From Candidatus Enterovibrio altilux (GTDB taxonomy: Bacteria > Pseudomonadota > Gammaproteobacteria > Enterobacterales > Vibrionaceae), in contig NZ_CP020661.1 in the NCBI RefSeq assembly GCF_002381345.1, positions 1-64,000 on the forward strand: 64,000 bases of DNA. Direction: 5' to 3'. Below are positions 30,713-40,204 of this stretch, in pieces (the stretch's first letter is position 1; each line of letters opens with the position of its first letter). The notes beneath the pieces are model-generated. The model saw only the letters and a program-made list of their open reading frames with translations. It did not search any database and had not been told where the DNA came from. A program made the position numbers and the translations under genes.

Positions 30713-31381
30713 ATGCAAAAAAAGGCAACACTTTTTTTACTGTTCCTGTTGCCATCAATCATGATATTAGCGCTCACTGACACTGATATTAAATGGATAA
30801 ATAAAATTGCTGCATTTTATGGGGAGAGAGCAGGCATGAGAATGATGGCTTGGCGAAGTATGGTTATTAATGCTAGTCATCTTTCTGAAGTAGAAAAACT
30901 CACAACTGTGAATAATTTTTTCAACCAACTGCATTTCGTCAATGATATTAACCTTTGGGGTAAAGAAGATTATTGGGCTACGCCACTCGAGTTTTTGGGT
31001 AGCGCAGCTGGTGATTGTGAAGACTTCAGTATATCGAAATATTTCACTTTAAGAGAACTCGGTATTAATGATAAAAAATTACGTTTAATTTACGTGAAGG
31101 CAATAAAACTAAATCAGTTCCATATGGTTGTTGGATATTACCCTACAGCCTCATCTGAACCCGTCCTGCTCGATAATCTCAACCCTACAATCAAATTAGC
31201 ATCAAAACAACGTAATTTACTACCTATATACAGTTTCAATGGTAGCAGGCTTTGGCTTATGAAAGAACGTGGTAAAGGTGAATTGGCTGGAAAAGCATCA
31301 CGTCTAGGATTGTGGAATGATCTGAGAGCGCGAATAGGCAGAGTAAAGCTGAAAAGACCACTGAAAAACTATGATGAGTAA
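30713..31381 (+). CDS. lapG: LapG-type periplasmic cysteine protease
   Basis: The protein has 222 residues with an N-terminal signal segment (ATLFLLFLLPSIMILALT). The transglutaminase-like BTLCP domain (PF06035) keeps the catalytic triad: Cys102 in AAGDCEDF, His137 in NQFHMVVGYY and Asp154 in VLLDNLN. LapG cuts large RTX adhesins near their N-terminus and so releases cells from surfaces; LapD, encoded next, restrains it when c-di-GMP is high. All catalytic residues are present, so the gene is probably active. Confidence 0.92.
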   Translation: MQKKATLFLLFLLPSIMILALTDTDIKWINKIAAFYGERAGMRMMAWRSMVINASHLSEVEKLTTVNNFFNQLHFVNDINLWGKEDYWATPLEFLGSAAGDCEDFSISKYFTLRELGINDKKLRLIYVKAIKLNQFHMVVGYYPTASSEPVLLDNLNPTIKLASKQRNLLPIYSFNGSRLWLMKERGKGELAGKASRLGLWNDLRARIGRVKLKRPLKNYDE

Positions 31382-31387
31382 ATATCA

Positions 31388-33319
31388 ATGACTTTATACC
31401 AACAACTATTTACATGGATGTTAGCAATTTTTTTTCTGTTGATTATTGCAGTAATGGGTATTGAATTGAATACAACACGTAATTTCCTGCTAACTCAGCA
31501 AACCGCTGAGATAAATAACACAATTAACTCAATGGGTCTTGCAATGGCGCCCTATTTAGAATCAGATGACAAGGTAGCTACTGAATCTGTCATTAATGCA
31601 CTGTTTGATGGAGGGTTTTATCAAGAAGTTCGATTAAAAATGTTGTCAGATGGTAGCGAAATTATTCGCCAGTATCCTGTGACCATCCAAGGTGTGCCTA
31701 ATTGGTATATTGGGCTCGATTTATTCCCTTTGATCACAGAACAGCGAACTTTTACTAGTGGCTGGCTCCAACTTGCCGAGCTGGAGGTCATTTCCCATCC
31801 TGGTTATGCTTACAAAGAAATGTGGAATGCGACCATTCAACTAAGTGTTTGGATTGGTGTTTTGTTTGCCATAGCCATTCTAACGATTGGCATTCAACTG
31901 AGCCGTTCACTGAGTCCTCTTGCATTAATTACTAACCGTGTAAAAGAAATAGCACATAATCAGTTCGGCGACCCCATTCCTTTACCTCCAACAACAGAAC
32001 TAAAAACCGTTGTTAGTGCAATTAATCAGATGAGTAATCAGCTAGAAAACTATTTCAAGCAACAAGCACGAGAAGCTGAACGTCTTCGTGAATATGCGTA
32101 CCGAGATACCGTGTCTGGGCTGGGAAATCGAAGCTTTTTTTTGGGTCAACTAAAATCTTGGCTTATTGAATCTGCCATTGGTGGCTTTGTCATAGCTAAA
32201 GTAGATTTGATAACCGACACCTATCATTACCAAGGTTTTGAGCAAGGTGACAGTATGGTCACAAAGTTTGCCAAGAAACTGAACACTACTATTGCAGATG
32301 CCGACTACACTGCATCACGCATTTCTAAAGATGAATTTGTAATACTAGCGCCAAACTGCAGCAATGATGATATGCGTATAATAGGGGAACACTTGCTTGA
32401 TATTGTTACTGATATGCAACAGGAGCCAATGGATATCAGTCCTCCCAAAGTAGCTATTGGTTTAGTGGCGAATGATGCAAAAAATCGCGATACCAGTGTG
32501 CTCCTTGCTCAAGCCGATAATGCCCTTACCCAAGCCCGCAATGAACCTAATCATCCAATATCAATGGCTGATCAAACAACACATGATGCGTCGATGGGTA
32601 AACAACAGTGGAAATCACTTATTATTGATTCAATTGCTCACGATTGGTTCGTATTTAAACTTCAATCTGCATCAACCAGTGATAAACATGTTATTCACCA
32701 AGAAGTGTTTTCAGCCATTGAGCGTGGAGGTTATTACTACGGAGCTTCACACTTTCTTGGCGCTGTAGAACAGCTAATGCTTGGAGGATCATTTGACCGT
32801 TATGTTGTTAGTCACATGATTGAACGCCTAACAGATGAAGAATCACTCGGCCCTATCGCTATTAATTTGACACAAACTAGTGTAATTGATGCATCTTTTA
32901 TTCGCTGGCTAACAACCATGATGCAGGAACACAGAAATCTAGCGGATCGTTTACTTTTAGAGATCCCAGAAAGTGTTTTTGTTCGTTATCCGGATCACAT
33001 CAGTTTACTTACAGAACAAACCCACCGTTTTAATTTTGGCTTTGGTGTTGATAACTATGGCCGTCACTTCCAAGCTTTGGATTACTTGAATAAATTCAAA
33101 CCGTCATACGTTAAAATAGATTTTGCATATACCACTAATCTTGACAATGAAGCACAAAATCATGTATTAGCCGCAATATGCCGTACGGCACACAACTTAA
33201 ATATCACCACCATTGCCACACGCGTAGAAACTGAAACACAAATAAACAAACTGTCTGAACTTTTTGTTAATGGTTTTCAAGGATTCATCTTCGACGAAAA
33301 AGTAGAATATCATGGTTAA
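31388..33319 (+). CDS. lapD: LapD-type c-di-GMP receptor with degenerate GGDEF and EAL domains
   Basis: The protein has 643 residues. Membrane helices at about 8-26 and 151-170 flank a periplasmic LapD/MoxY-N domain. A HAMP (about 171-225) is followed by a GGDEF-like domain whose signature reads SKDEF (residues 313-317) and an EAL-like domain (about 400-640) with the EAL position degenerate (QEVFSAI). Loss of both catalytic signatures fits a receptor rather than an enzyme: it binds c-di-GMP in the cytoplasm and sequesters LapG in the periplasm. The stop overlaps the lapB start by 8 bases, so translation is coupled. Confidence 0.92.
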   Translation: MTLYQQLFTWMLAIFFLLIIAVMGIELNTTRNFLLTQQTAEINNTINSMGLAMAPYLESDDKVATESVINALFDGGFYQEVRLKMLSDGSEIIRQYPVTIQGVPNWYIGLDLFPLITEQRTFTSGWLQLAELEVISHPGYAYKEMWNATIQLSVWIGVLFAIAILTIGIQLSRSLSPLALITNRVKEIAHNQFGDPIPLPPTTELKTVVSAINQMSNQLENYFKQQAREAERLREYAYRDTVSGLGNRSFFLGQLKSWLIESAIGGFVIAKVDLITDTYHYQGFEQGDSMVTKFAKKLNTTIADADYTASRISKDEFVILAPNCSNDDMRIIGEHLLDIVTDMQQEPMDISPPKVAIGLVANDAKNRDTSVLLAQADNALTQARNEPNHPISMADQTTHDASMGKQQWKSLIIDSIAHDWFVFKLQSASTSDKHVIHQEVFSAIERGGYYYGASHFLGAVEQLMLGGSFDRYVVSHMIERLTDEESLGPIAINLTQTSVIDASFIRWLTTMMQEHRNLADRLLLEIPESVFVRYPDHISLLTEQTHRFNFGFGVDNYGRHFQALDYLNKFKPSYVKIDFAYTTNLDNEAQNHVLAAICRTAHNLNITTIATRVETETQINKLSELFVNGFQGFIFDEKVEYHG

Positions 33320-35432
33320 AGATCCATTATTACAATCTCTGGTTTACGTAAGCCGATATTTCGGTCAGGCGAACTCACCCGATGCATTAGTATCAGGGCT
33401 ACCTATTTCGGATGGCTACCTGTCTCCGTTTCTTTTCCCAAGAGCGGCAGAACGAGCAGGAATCATAGCCAAAGAAGCAAGAATAATTCTCACTGATCTT
33501 TCTTCTCTTTTGTGCCCTTGTGTATTACTACAAAAAGGAAACAATGCATGTATTCTGCTCAGCATTAATCAACAAAATAGCGAAGCTGAGATAGTCACAC
33601 CGCAAATTAATACCACACCAATAGTGGTCAAAATTGACGATCTGAATGAAGAGTACCTCGGACGGGCCTTTCTATTCAAGAAACAGATCAGGTATGACGA
33701 ACGTTCACCTGAGATGTCAAAGGAGAGAAATGGACACTGGTTTTGGAACACATTATGGGAGTCACGATTAATATACCGTGATGTGTTATTGGCGTCCATT
33801 TTTATTAATGCCTTCGCTATTGCAACCCCTCTCTTTTCACGTATTGTTTATGATAAGATTATTCCCAACTTGGCTTTTGACTCATTATGGGTATTGGCCA
33901 GCGGAATTTTTATTATATTTATTTTTGACTTCATTTTAAAGTTACTACGCAGTTATTTCATTGATATTTCTGGTAAAAAATCTGATTTGCTCATTTCTTC
34001 ACGCATTTTTCAAAAAGTCATGGGGATACGAATGGAAGCAAAACCACCTTCAGTTGGGGCGTTTGCACGACACATGCAAGAGTTTGAATCTATCCGTGAT
34101 TTTTTCACTTCAGCATCAGTATCCGCCTTAATTGATTTACCATTTGCATTCTTCTTCCTATTCATTATTTGGATTGTTGCAGGGCCTCTGGTACTAGTAC
34201 CCATCATTGCTGTGTTATTTTTAGCAATACATGCTATGCTCATTCAGAAACCTCTACGCCATACTATCAAAGAAGAATCTCGTCTTGCCTCTCAAAAGAA
34301 CGCTAACTTAATTGAAAGTTTGGCAGGTCTAGAAACTATTAAACTTTTAGGTGCAGAAAACCAGTTTCAATATCGCTGGGAAGAAGCAGTTGCTCACATG
34401 GCAAACTGGGGGATTAAGACCCGCCGTTTAACAGACTCAGTTCAAAATGCAGCAAGCTTTATTCAGCAATTTGTATTAATTGCCATGATAGTCTTTGGTG
34501 TTTACCTAATTGCTGACGAGGACCTCACTATGGGTGGCTTGATTGCAGCCTCAATGCTAAGTTCTCGGGCTGTCGGACCCATGATACAGCTATCATTGCT
34601 TTCCACTCGTTATAATCAAGCAAAATCTGCGATGACCATTATCAACCAATTAATGCATATGCCTTCGGAGCAAGAGAATAATCGTTGCTACATCCACCGT
34701 CCGATTATTTGCGGAAAAATTGAATTCGATCGTGTAAATTTTCACTATCCAAATACAGGTGTATCCGCGTTAAGAGATGTTTCCTTTACCATTCGTCCAG
34801 GAGAAAAAGTAGCTATTATCGGACGAATAGGTTCAGGAAAGACAACCTTAAGTCGTCTATTAATGGGCTTATATCAAACTATAGAAGGTTCTGTGCGTAT
34901 AGATGCAACAGACATCACTCAGATTCATAATATTGATATACGCCGTAATATAGGCTGTGTCTCGCAGGAGCCGACACTTTTCTTTGGTTCAATTCGCGAT
35001 AACATTACCTTAGGTCGCCCCTTAGCTGATGATAAAGATATTCTAGATGCCGCAAATCGATCTGGTGTCACAACGTTTACACAGAGAGATCCCTCAGGAT
35101 TAGAACGGCAAGTCGGTGAAGGAGGAAATCAGTTGTCAGGTGGTCAACGTCAAGCTATCGCAATTGCACGAGCGATGCTAGGACGTCCCCCAGTTTTACT
35201 ACTAGATGAGCCAACTAGTACAATGGATAACTGCTCGGAGCAATACATTAAGCAGCAGCTTGCTTCTCTGAAACGTGACGAGACGTTAATCCTCAATACC
35301 CACAAAACAGGTATGCTAGATGTGGTAGATCGCATCATCGTGATAGAGCAAGGCAGCATTGTGGCCGATGGACCTAAAGCTTCTGTTTTACAGGCACTCA
35401 AAGAAGGTAAGATCCTAAAAGGTGTTAATTGA
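33312..35432 (+). CDS. lapB: Type I secretion ABC transporter with C39-like domain (LapB-like)
   Basis: The protein has 706 residues. The N-terminal C39-like domain (about 1-130) lacks the catalytic Cys (VSRYFGQANSPDAL), so it is a docking domain, not a protease. Six membrane helices lie at about 155-430. The nucleotide-binding domain has Walker A IIGRIGSGKTT (about 505), signature QLSGGQRQ (about 607), Walker B VLLLDEPTS (about 630) and H-loop NTHKT. This is the inner-membrane motor for export of RTX-type adhesins. It is the last gene of the operon, and no adhesin gene follows. Confidence 0.92.
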   Translation: MVKDPLLQSLVYVSRYFGQANSPDALVSGLPISDGYLSPFLFPRAAERAGIIAKEARIILTDLSSLLCPCVLLQKGNNACILLSINQQNSEAEIVTPQINTTPIVVKIDDLNEEYLGRAFLFKKQIRYDERSPEMSKERNGHWFWNTLWESRLIYRDVLLASIFINAFAIATPLFSRIVYDKIIPNLAFDSLWVLASGIFIIFIFDFILKLLRSYFIDISGKKSDLLISSRIFQKVMGIRMEAKPPSVGAFARHMQEFESIRDFFTSASVSALIDLPFAFFFLFIIWIVAGPLVLVPIIAVLFLAIHAMLIQKPLRHTIKEESRLASQKNANLIESLAGLETIKLLGAENQFQYRWEEAVAHMANWGIKTRRLTDSVQNAASFIQQFVLIAMIVFGVYLIADEDLTMGGLIAASMLSSRAVGPMIQLSLLSTRYNQAKSAMTIINQLMHMPSEQENNRCYIHRPIICGKIEFDRVNFHYPNTGVSALRDVSFTIRPGEKVAIIGRIGSGKTTLSRLLMGLYQTIEGSVRIDATDITQIHNIDIRRNIGCVSQEPTLFFGSIRDNITLGRPLADDKDILDAANRSGVTTFTQRDPSGLERQVGEGGNQLSGGQRQAIAIARAMLGRPPVLLLDEPTSTMDNCSEQYIKQQLASLKRDETLILNTHKTGMLDVVDRIIVIEQGSIVADGPKASVLQALKEGKILKGVN

Positions 35433-35597
35433 TTATTGCTCATAGACACCACCCATGTCAATTTGCGTTTAAATGGCTGAAAACAACAAAGCACTGCTAA
35501 GGTACTTTGTTATGCCATGCGCCACCAGCTTTGTTGCTTGATTCAAGTACAGATAAAATTGTTTAATCATATTGAAATTTTTTTATTTTCACCTGAA
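35433..35597. other. End of the lap operon, weak hairpin
   Basis: AACAAAG (from 35485) and CTTTGTT (ending about 35512) can pair around a 13-base loop. No clear T-tract follows, so termination here is uncertain. Confidence 0.3.
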
Positions 35598-35945
35598 TGA
35601 GACAACAAAACTCCGCAGCATCAACGTCTAAGTGCTGGACGGTTCCTTTAGTCTTCATTTTGAATATGATGTTAACTGTTTTGGCCGGTTTATTGATGGA
35701 TGAATAGTGAGAGCATGACAATAGCAGCTGAAAAAACTTAAAAACAAAATTAATGAATCTTCTCAGACCTCTCAATGGCATTGAGAATACACGTTTAACT
35801 ATGAAAATTATCGTAATGGCTACGTCGTTAAATACATGAGGTCCCTCATGATTACCCCCGCTTAGTTTGATTTCATAGCTGAATGGTTTCTTCATCAATT
35901 CAAAACATTAGTGAGCCACAATTAATTAAAGCTTGATCGTTTCAT
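35598..35945 (-). mobile_element. IS903-like left-half fragment
   Basis: Reverse left half of the element, from the transposase middle (tctaagtgctggacggttcc) to the region before the left end (gtgagccacaattaattaaagc). Confidence 0.85.
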
Positions 35946-36049
35946 TCATACCGCTAAAAAACTCCTCTGAGGAACATTGAGCTTAAGAGATCATAATACT
36001 TAGGTTAACGAAACCTGCATCATGATAAAAAGCGTTAAATAAGTTAGAG
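35946..36049 (+). mobile_element. IS903-like right-part fragment, inverted relative to its neighbour
   Basis: About 100 bases of the right part (ctctgaggaacattgagcttaag ... gcgttaaataagtt). It ends inside the C-terminal part of the traG relic. Confidence 0.75.
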
Positions 36050-37436
36050 TTCGTTGAGTATTACCTACTCCATCGCCAGTGATCACGCCTCCACGTATAT
36101 CACTAGGCGTTGAATTTGATTGAAACGCACTTTCTGTTTCGTATCTGACATTCTCCCAGAAGCAGATTTCCGGTTGTAGCTTCATCCGCGGCTTTAAACA
36201 CAGGGGTGTCATAACTCTGCATCAGTCGCCCTGCAAGCCCGGCCATCATTGCACCAGACTGTGAAACCATCATCCAGGCAATCATTGGGATACTTAAACT
36301 GAGGTATCCAGCAATCGCTGCATAATCACTCAATACATGCCCTAATCCAGTGTTTGTCATCACACTAAGACCGATAGGAAAACTAGAACCGGCTTGAACA
36401 ACTGCTGCTGACGCTGCGTTTTGTCCGTAATAACTCATAGTAAAATGTAGAACAGCATATAAAGGTGGCCACATATTTATCCAAAAAAGCACTTTTATAT
36501 ACCCCATTAGAACTTTGCCAGCGACTGGAAGCATGGCCAACAACATTACAATAGGAAATATTACGTAAATAAAAGCCTCAAAAATATTCCTCATAATGGA
36601 AAGCATACGCTTAGCTAGTTTTCCCATTACTGTAAAGGTTGTCCGGCGCTCTTGCTAACGCAAAATCCTGTGCTGCTGCTGCATCAGCTTCACTGGCAAA
36701 ATTGGTTAATCCGCGTTTTAAACTATTTGCCAAAACATTTTGTCCGATAATCCTGGCATTGTTCAAATCGTTTATCAGTTGGTTATTCATTCCTGTTCGA
36801 CAACCAATTATGCTTTTGCTACCGGAAGAATCCTAATATGTAAACGATCGAGTTTGAGATGTGTTGGAGCCAAGAAAACCCATAAGATTATTTAATGAGA
36901 TTAATTGGTCCCAAGAGTACAAACCCAACGATAAATCGTAATACACACAACTCTTCCAGAACTCTGCATAATTAGAAGATATTCTAGGCGTTGTAATTTC
37001 GAACCGAGTAGACTCTTCAACTAAGTTACTTGCAAAAAGTAACCCATTACCAGAATATTTTACTTCGTTTGGTAAAAAAACTCTCTCAAACGATCTTGTT
37101 AACCAATCACCCACTTTGCTAAACGCCGTCGATGTCAGACCCAGACGAAGTGGAACATTTCCTACTACAGCGGAATTCGCAGGAACAACCCTATCAGTGA
37201 TAATGACATTGACTTTAGGGACAATCAAAATCATTACAGTCATAATGATCCCAACAACCCATTTCACATCTAACTGCCCCTTTTGGAAAGCAACATAAAT
37301 AAGAACTCCAATGAAACCGATAAGGGCGGCGCTTTGTAACGCCGCTTTGTAATCGCTATTCCCAAATATTTGTGCAATACCGGTGAAAATCATTCTAAGA
37401 AAATCACCACCGCCACAAGAGTAAATTTTTCCACAT
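36050..37436 (-). pseudogene. traG: Conjugation protein TraG (mating-pair stabilisation), pseudogene
   Basis: The restored start is MWKIYSCGGGDFLRMIFTGI at 37436, with one surplus A in the run just after ATG-TGG. The frame at 36833-37393 gives the TraG N-terminal domain with three TM segments and NEVKYSGNGLLFASNLVEEST. After a frameshift near 36833 it continues through FVYVIFPIVMLLAMLPVAGKV-like and SYDTPVFKAADEATTGNLLLG. A further shift near 36165 and a truncation by IS sequence near 36050 remove the C-terminus. TraG belongs to F/SXT-type type IV secretion. At least three lesions make it non-functional. Confidence 0.85.
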
Positions 37437-37439
37437 GAA

Positions 37440-38781
37440 TTATTGTCCCCATATAGTACTGGTGATCATACCGCTACCCAATCGGCTCATTGAGGCTTTT
37501 TCGTAAAGCTGTATTCTCTGTTGCATCGTAAAATACTGCTCAACATTAAACTCATTTTTTTTTATGCAACTCACTTAAGCCTCAGAGAACACTGTCAAGA
37601 TCCTCACGAAAATCTTTTATTCGCTTAGCTTCAGACATACCGCCTTTCAGTACAGCACTTTGTTGTTTAACTTTTTCGATAATTGCATAAGAGAACGCAA
37701 CAAAATATCCTGAGTAATCAATTTCGTATACTCATTTGTTAATCTCGAAACGTCCGAACCACGAGGAAAGTATGCTGCTGTAATTGCAAGGTAACAGTAA
37801 AGCGGAATTTTTGTTGAAGAGATCAAACCTTTCTCTTCATTGGAAAGAGAAATGTCTGTATATATTTTATCAATGATGCTAGCCATCATCGTCTCTATAC
37901 GAGAATAAAGTCAAATCCAGGGTGAGGATATTGTTTGTAGAGATCCAGTGATTCCCGTGCATGAGTTAGGATTCGATGACGTTCCACCACTGCAACGATA
38001 AACTTGAAGGTTATTTGTTGCCTTATTACCCAAGAGTAATGCGGTGTAAATATTCTTAAACTGTTCTTTCTGCACATCTCCAACAATCGCTGGTTTAATG
38101 ATTTGAATCTTACTAGCAGCGTCATCAGAGCTACCGGCATCAGAAATAATCACGGTGCCAGTAAGGTTCATTATCACCTCAGCAAACTCAGTATCAGATT
38201 TGAAAAAAGGGTCTTGCATCAACACATACCAAGCAAGGTTTCCTTTTACGAAGTCGATTTTGTTTGCATCTCTTTCAGACGCTTCAGTTGGTTTTATCGA
38301 ACCACCAGTTGTACAAGCGTAATTTGCTGTACTCCAGTCTTCTCCGAAATCTTGCATTTGTTTTACGGTACAGTTACCTTCTTTAGCTCCAAAGAAGTCC
38401 ATCGTGCCACCCACTAAAGTAGTAGCAGCCTGGCATGAATCCATATTCATCTAATTCAGCTTTGACGCCCAGGTATTAATATCTTCCATAACTCCTGAAA
38501 GCTGAGGTGATACAATTTGGATCGCAAGCATAAATGCCAATGATTGGGCGTTTTACCCTATTGCACGTAAGTTTTCGACAAACTGCTTTGCATCGATGGC
38601 AGACAAGCCCCCCTGCAAAGAAATCAATACCTCCACATCCAGCGCTAAATTTAAGTGTTTGTGCATTGATGAAATTGAAAGGTTGCGTAATAGGTGCCCT
38701 GGTAGACATTTCCCAAAGAGTTGCATACCGCGCAGACTGCCCCTCGTAGACACCCGGATTAGTAACAGTGGCATAGTTCAT
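37440..38781 (-). pseudogene. traH: Conjugation protein TraH, pseudogene with missing N-terminus
   Basis: Pieces in order: YATVTNPGVYEGQSARY and FSAGCGGIDFFAGG (38781-38590), QFVENLRAIG, then the longest frame (38450-37911) MDSCQAATTLVGGTMDFFGAKEGNC, then YLAITAAYFPRGSDVSRLTNEYTKLI (37889-37647). CGGID-FFAGG and the cysteine pattern are hallmarks of TraH, a periplasmic F-pilus assembly protein. The signal peptide is absent, and several frameshifts break the gene. It is followed directly by traG as in F and SXT. Confidence 0.85.
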
Positions 38782-39047
38782 ATTCGAGAGCCAACTATAT
38801 CACTGTTCCAATAATTAGGTAATTGCCCAGCATCCATTACTCGAAGCAAAACAGGTACTGGCTGACTCTTTAATTGACCACCTGTTGGGGCATCCATACC
38901 TGATAGCAAAATAGCAGCAGCAAACGAACCAGTTGGTAAATAGTGAAAAACATTTTTAGATTTCACTCCTTCCCCTTTGTTATCTGGCTTATGAGAAAGG
39001 CTGATTACTTGAATAGTGCTAATGGGCTGACCATTCTGGTTAGTCAC
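38782..39047 (-). pseudogene. traB: Conjugation protein TraB, C-terminal fragment fused to the traH relic
   Basis: The fragment reads FHYLPTGSFAAAILLSGMDAPTGGQLKSQPVPVLLRVMDAGQLPNYW, the characteristic TraB/TrbI beta-barrel entry (PAGSF-x-x-x-LL-x-G-x-DAPTGG). The N-terminal two thirds are missing. Immediately after QLPNYWNSD the traH frame begins, so the genes that normally lie between traB and traH have been deleted. Confidence 0.8.
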
Positions 39048-39049
39048 CT

Positions 39050-39262
39050 AGCCATTTATCCCAAGTTGTTCAAGCTTCGCTCTATATAGTTCCAAACTTT
39101 TAGGGTGTGTAATTTCTTCATAAAGATTACTGTAAATATATTCATCGTCCTCCTGGCCAGCGTCTTCAATCACCATGAAGAAACCGCCTAATGGTCTGTC
39201 ATAACCCATTAAAACCGTTGTATCTTTACCTTGGTATTCTCTTTTAAAGTAACGCCTCGAAA
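39050..39262 (-). pseudogene. Small hypothetical ORF of the conjugative element, start lost
   Basis: The frame reads RRYFKREYQGKDTTVLMGYDRPL, GGFFMVIEDAGQEDDEYIYSNL and ends LEQLGING-stop. No start codon is present at the expected place. The composition looks like a real 75-80 residue protein of unknown function. Confidence 0.4.
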
Positions 39263-39769
39263 TTATTTTTCCTCCGGTTTTGGTTTTGGCTGCGTTTTCT
39301 TATTACCACTTCGTAATACTTGCTTTTTCTCAGAAGATAAGGCATCTGTCAGCTGAGCTTTGAGATCATCAATCTGTGTCTTGTACTCACCCTTCAAAGC
39401 CAACAATCCCGTCATTTTAACTTTAGCAACTTCAGCTTGTTCAACCACTTTAGTTTTTTCACTTTCAATCTTCTCTTTTACTTTCTGTATAGCAGCCAAA
39501 GAGTCAGTAAGCTGTGCACACTCAGCCTTCGAGTCATTCCGGGCTTCAGTCATAGCCATTAACTCTTTACCTAACGCCTCCACCTCAGCCGTCAGTTGGT
39601 CATTCATCTGTGATAACTCTGTTTGTTCCTGGCGTAATACATTAATTATTGAGTGATTGTTTGATATAAAATCAAACATGAAATTGAAAGATTTTGCTAT
39701 TTCTAAAAAATGAACTTTAGATTTTATTTTTTCCGTTGAAAAAATCGCTACAAAATATCGCTTTATCAA
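39263..39769 (-). CDS. Coiled-coil protein, unrecognised, possibly chimeric
   Basis: The ORF has 168 residues with a TTG start. Residues about 45-150 form a continuous coiled-coil (LRQEQTELSQMNDQLTAEVE ... LKGEYKTQIDDLKAQLTDAL), ending in a basic Lys/Pro tail (NKKTQPKPKPEEK). The first 40 residues differ in composition and may belong to another, fused sequence. KfrA-like plasmid proteins have similar coils, but no DNA-binding domain is visible. Function is unknown. Confidence 0.45.
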   Translation of the reverse strand: MIKRYFVAIFSTEKIKSKVHFLEIAKSFNFMFDFISNNHSIINVLRQEQTELSQMNDQLTAEVEALGKELMAMTEARNDSKAECAQLTDSLAAIQKVKEKIESEKTKVVEQAEVAKVKMTGLLALKGEYKTQIDDLKAQLTDALSSEKKQVLRSGNKKTQPKPKPEEK

Positions 39770-39826
39770 TAATTAACTCAAGGTCTTTGTGTGTTATAGA
39801 TAGAGATATTTTTTATTAATTTCACG

Positions 39827-40204
39827 TTAGTGATCAGCTAAATTAATCTTCATCTCATGTGAGGGATTAAATTGTGGAATTAGGTCAATAAAATCACTTT
39901 TATTGTATTTACAAATTACAAGCTTAACGAAATTTGATTTAACTTCATCTCTAAATATTAAGCTAAACAACATTCTTTGTTGAAATTTTTTTATGGAAGT
40001 CTTATCGTCTTCAGACGAAAACATTTCCAATGGTATATCTAGCCTAGATTTAGTACAAAGAGATTTGTTCTTTAGTAGATCGCGAGAAAGTTCATAATCA
40101 AAACATATCTAAGATTTTTTTATTTTTGACTAAAATACTGTATAATTTGAGGTAGTGAGATTTATATAATCATCCCTTTCCTGTCGTAATAATTCATTAT
40201 TCAT
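39827..40204 (-). pseudogene. Small fourth gene of the peptide operon, frameshifted
   Basis: The ATG at 40204 overlaps the stop of the radical SAM frame (ATGAATAA overlap, 8 bases). It starts MNNELLRQERDDYINLTTSN, is broken near 40120, and continues in another frame as DYELSRDLLKNKSLCTKSRL, then LEMFSSEDDKTSIKKFQQRM and ends MKINLADH at 39827. About 125 residues in the intact form. I recognise no family. The start/stop overlap implies translational coupling and a shared function with the radical SAM enzyme. Confidence 0.5.

Noticed and set aside
35563-35898. 111-codon minus-strand ORF starting like a protein gene
   Set aside because: Its residues match the eroded IS903-like transposase region, not an independent gene.
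37895-38140. 81-codon ORF within the traH relic
   Set aside because: An alternative frame of the TraH sequence with no independent support.
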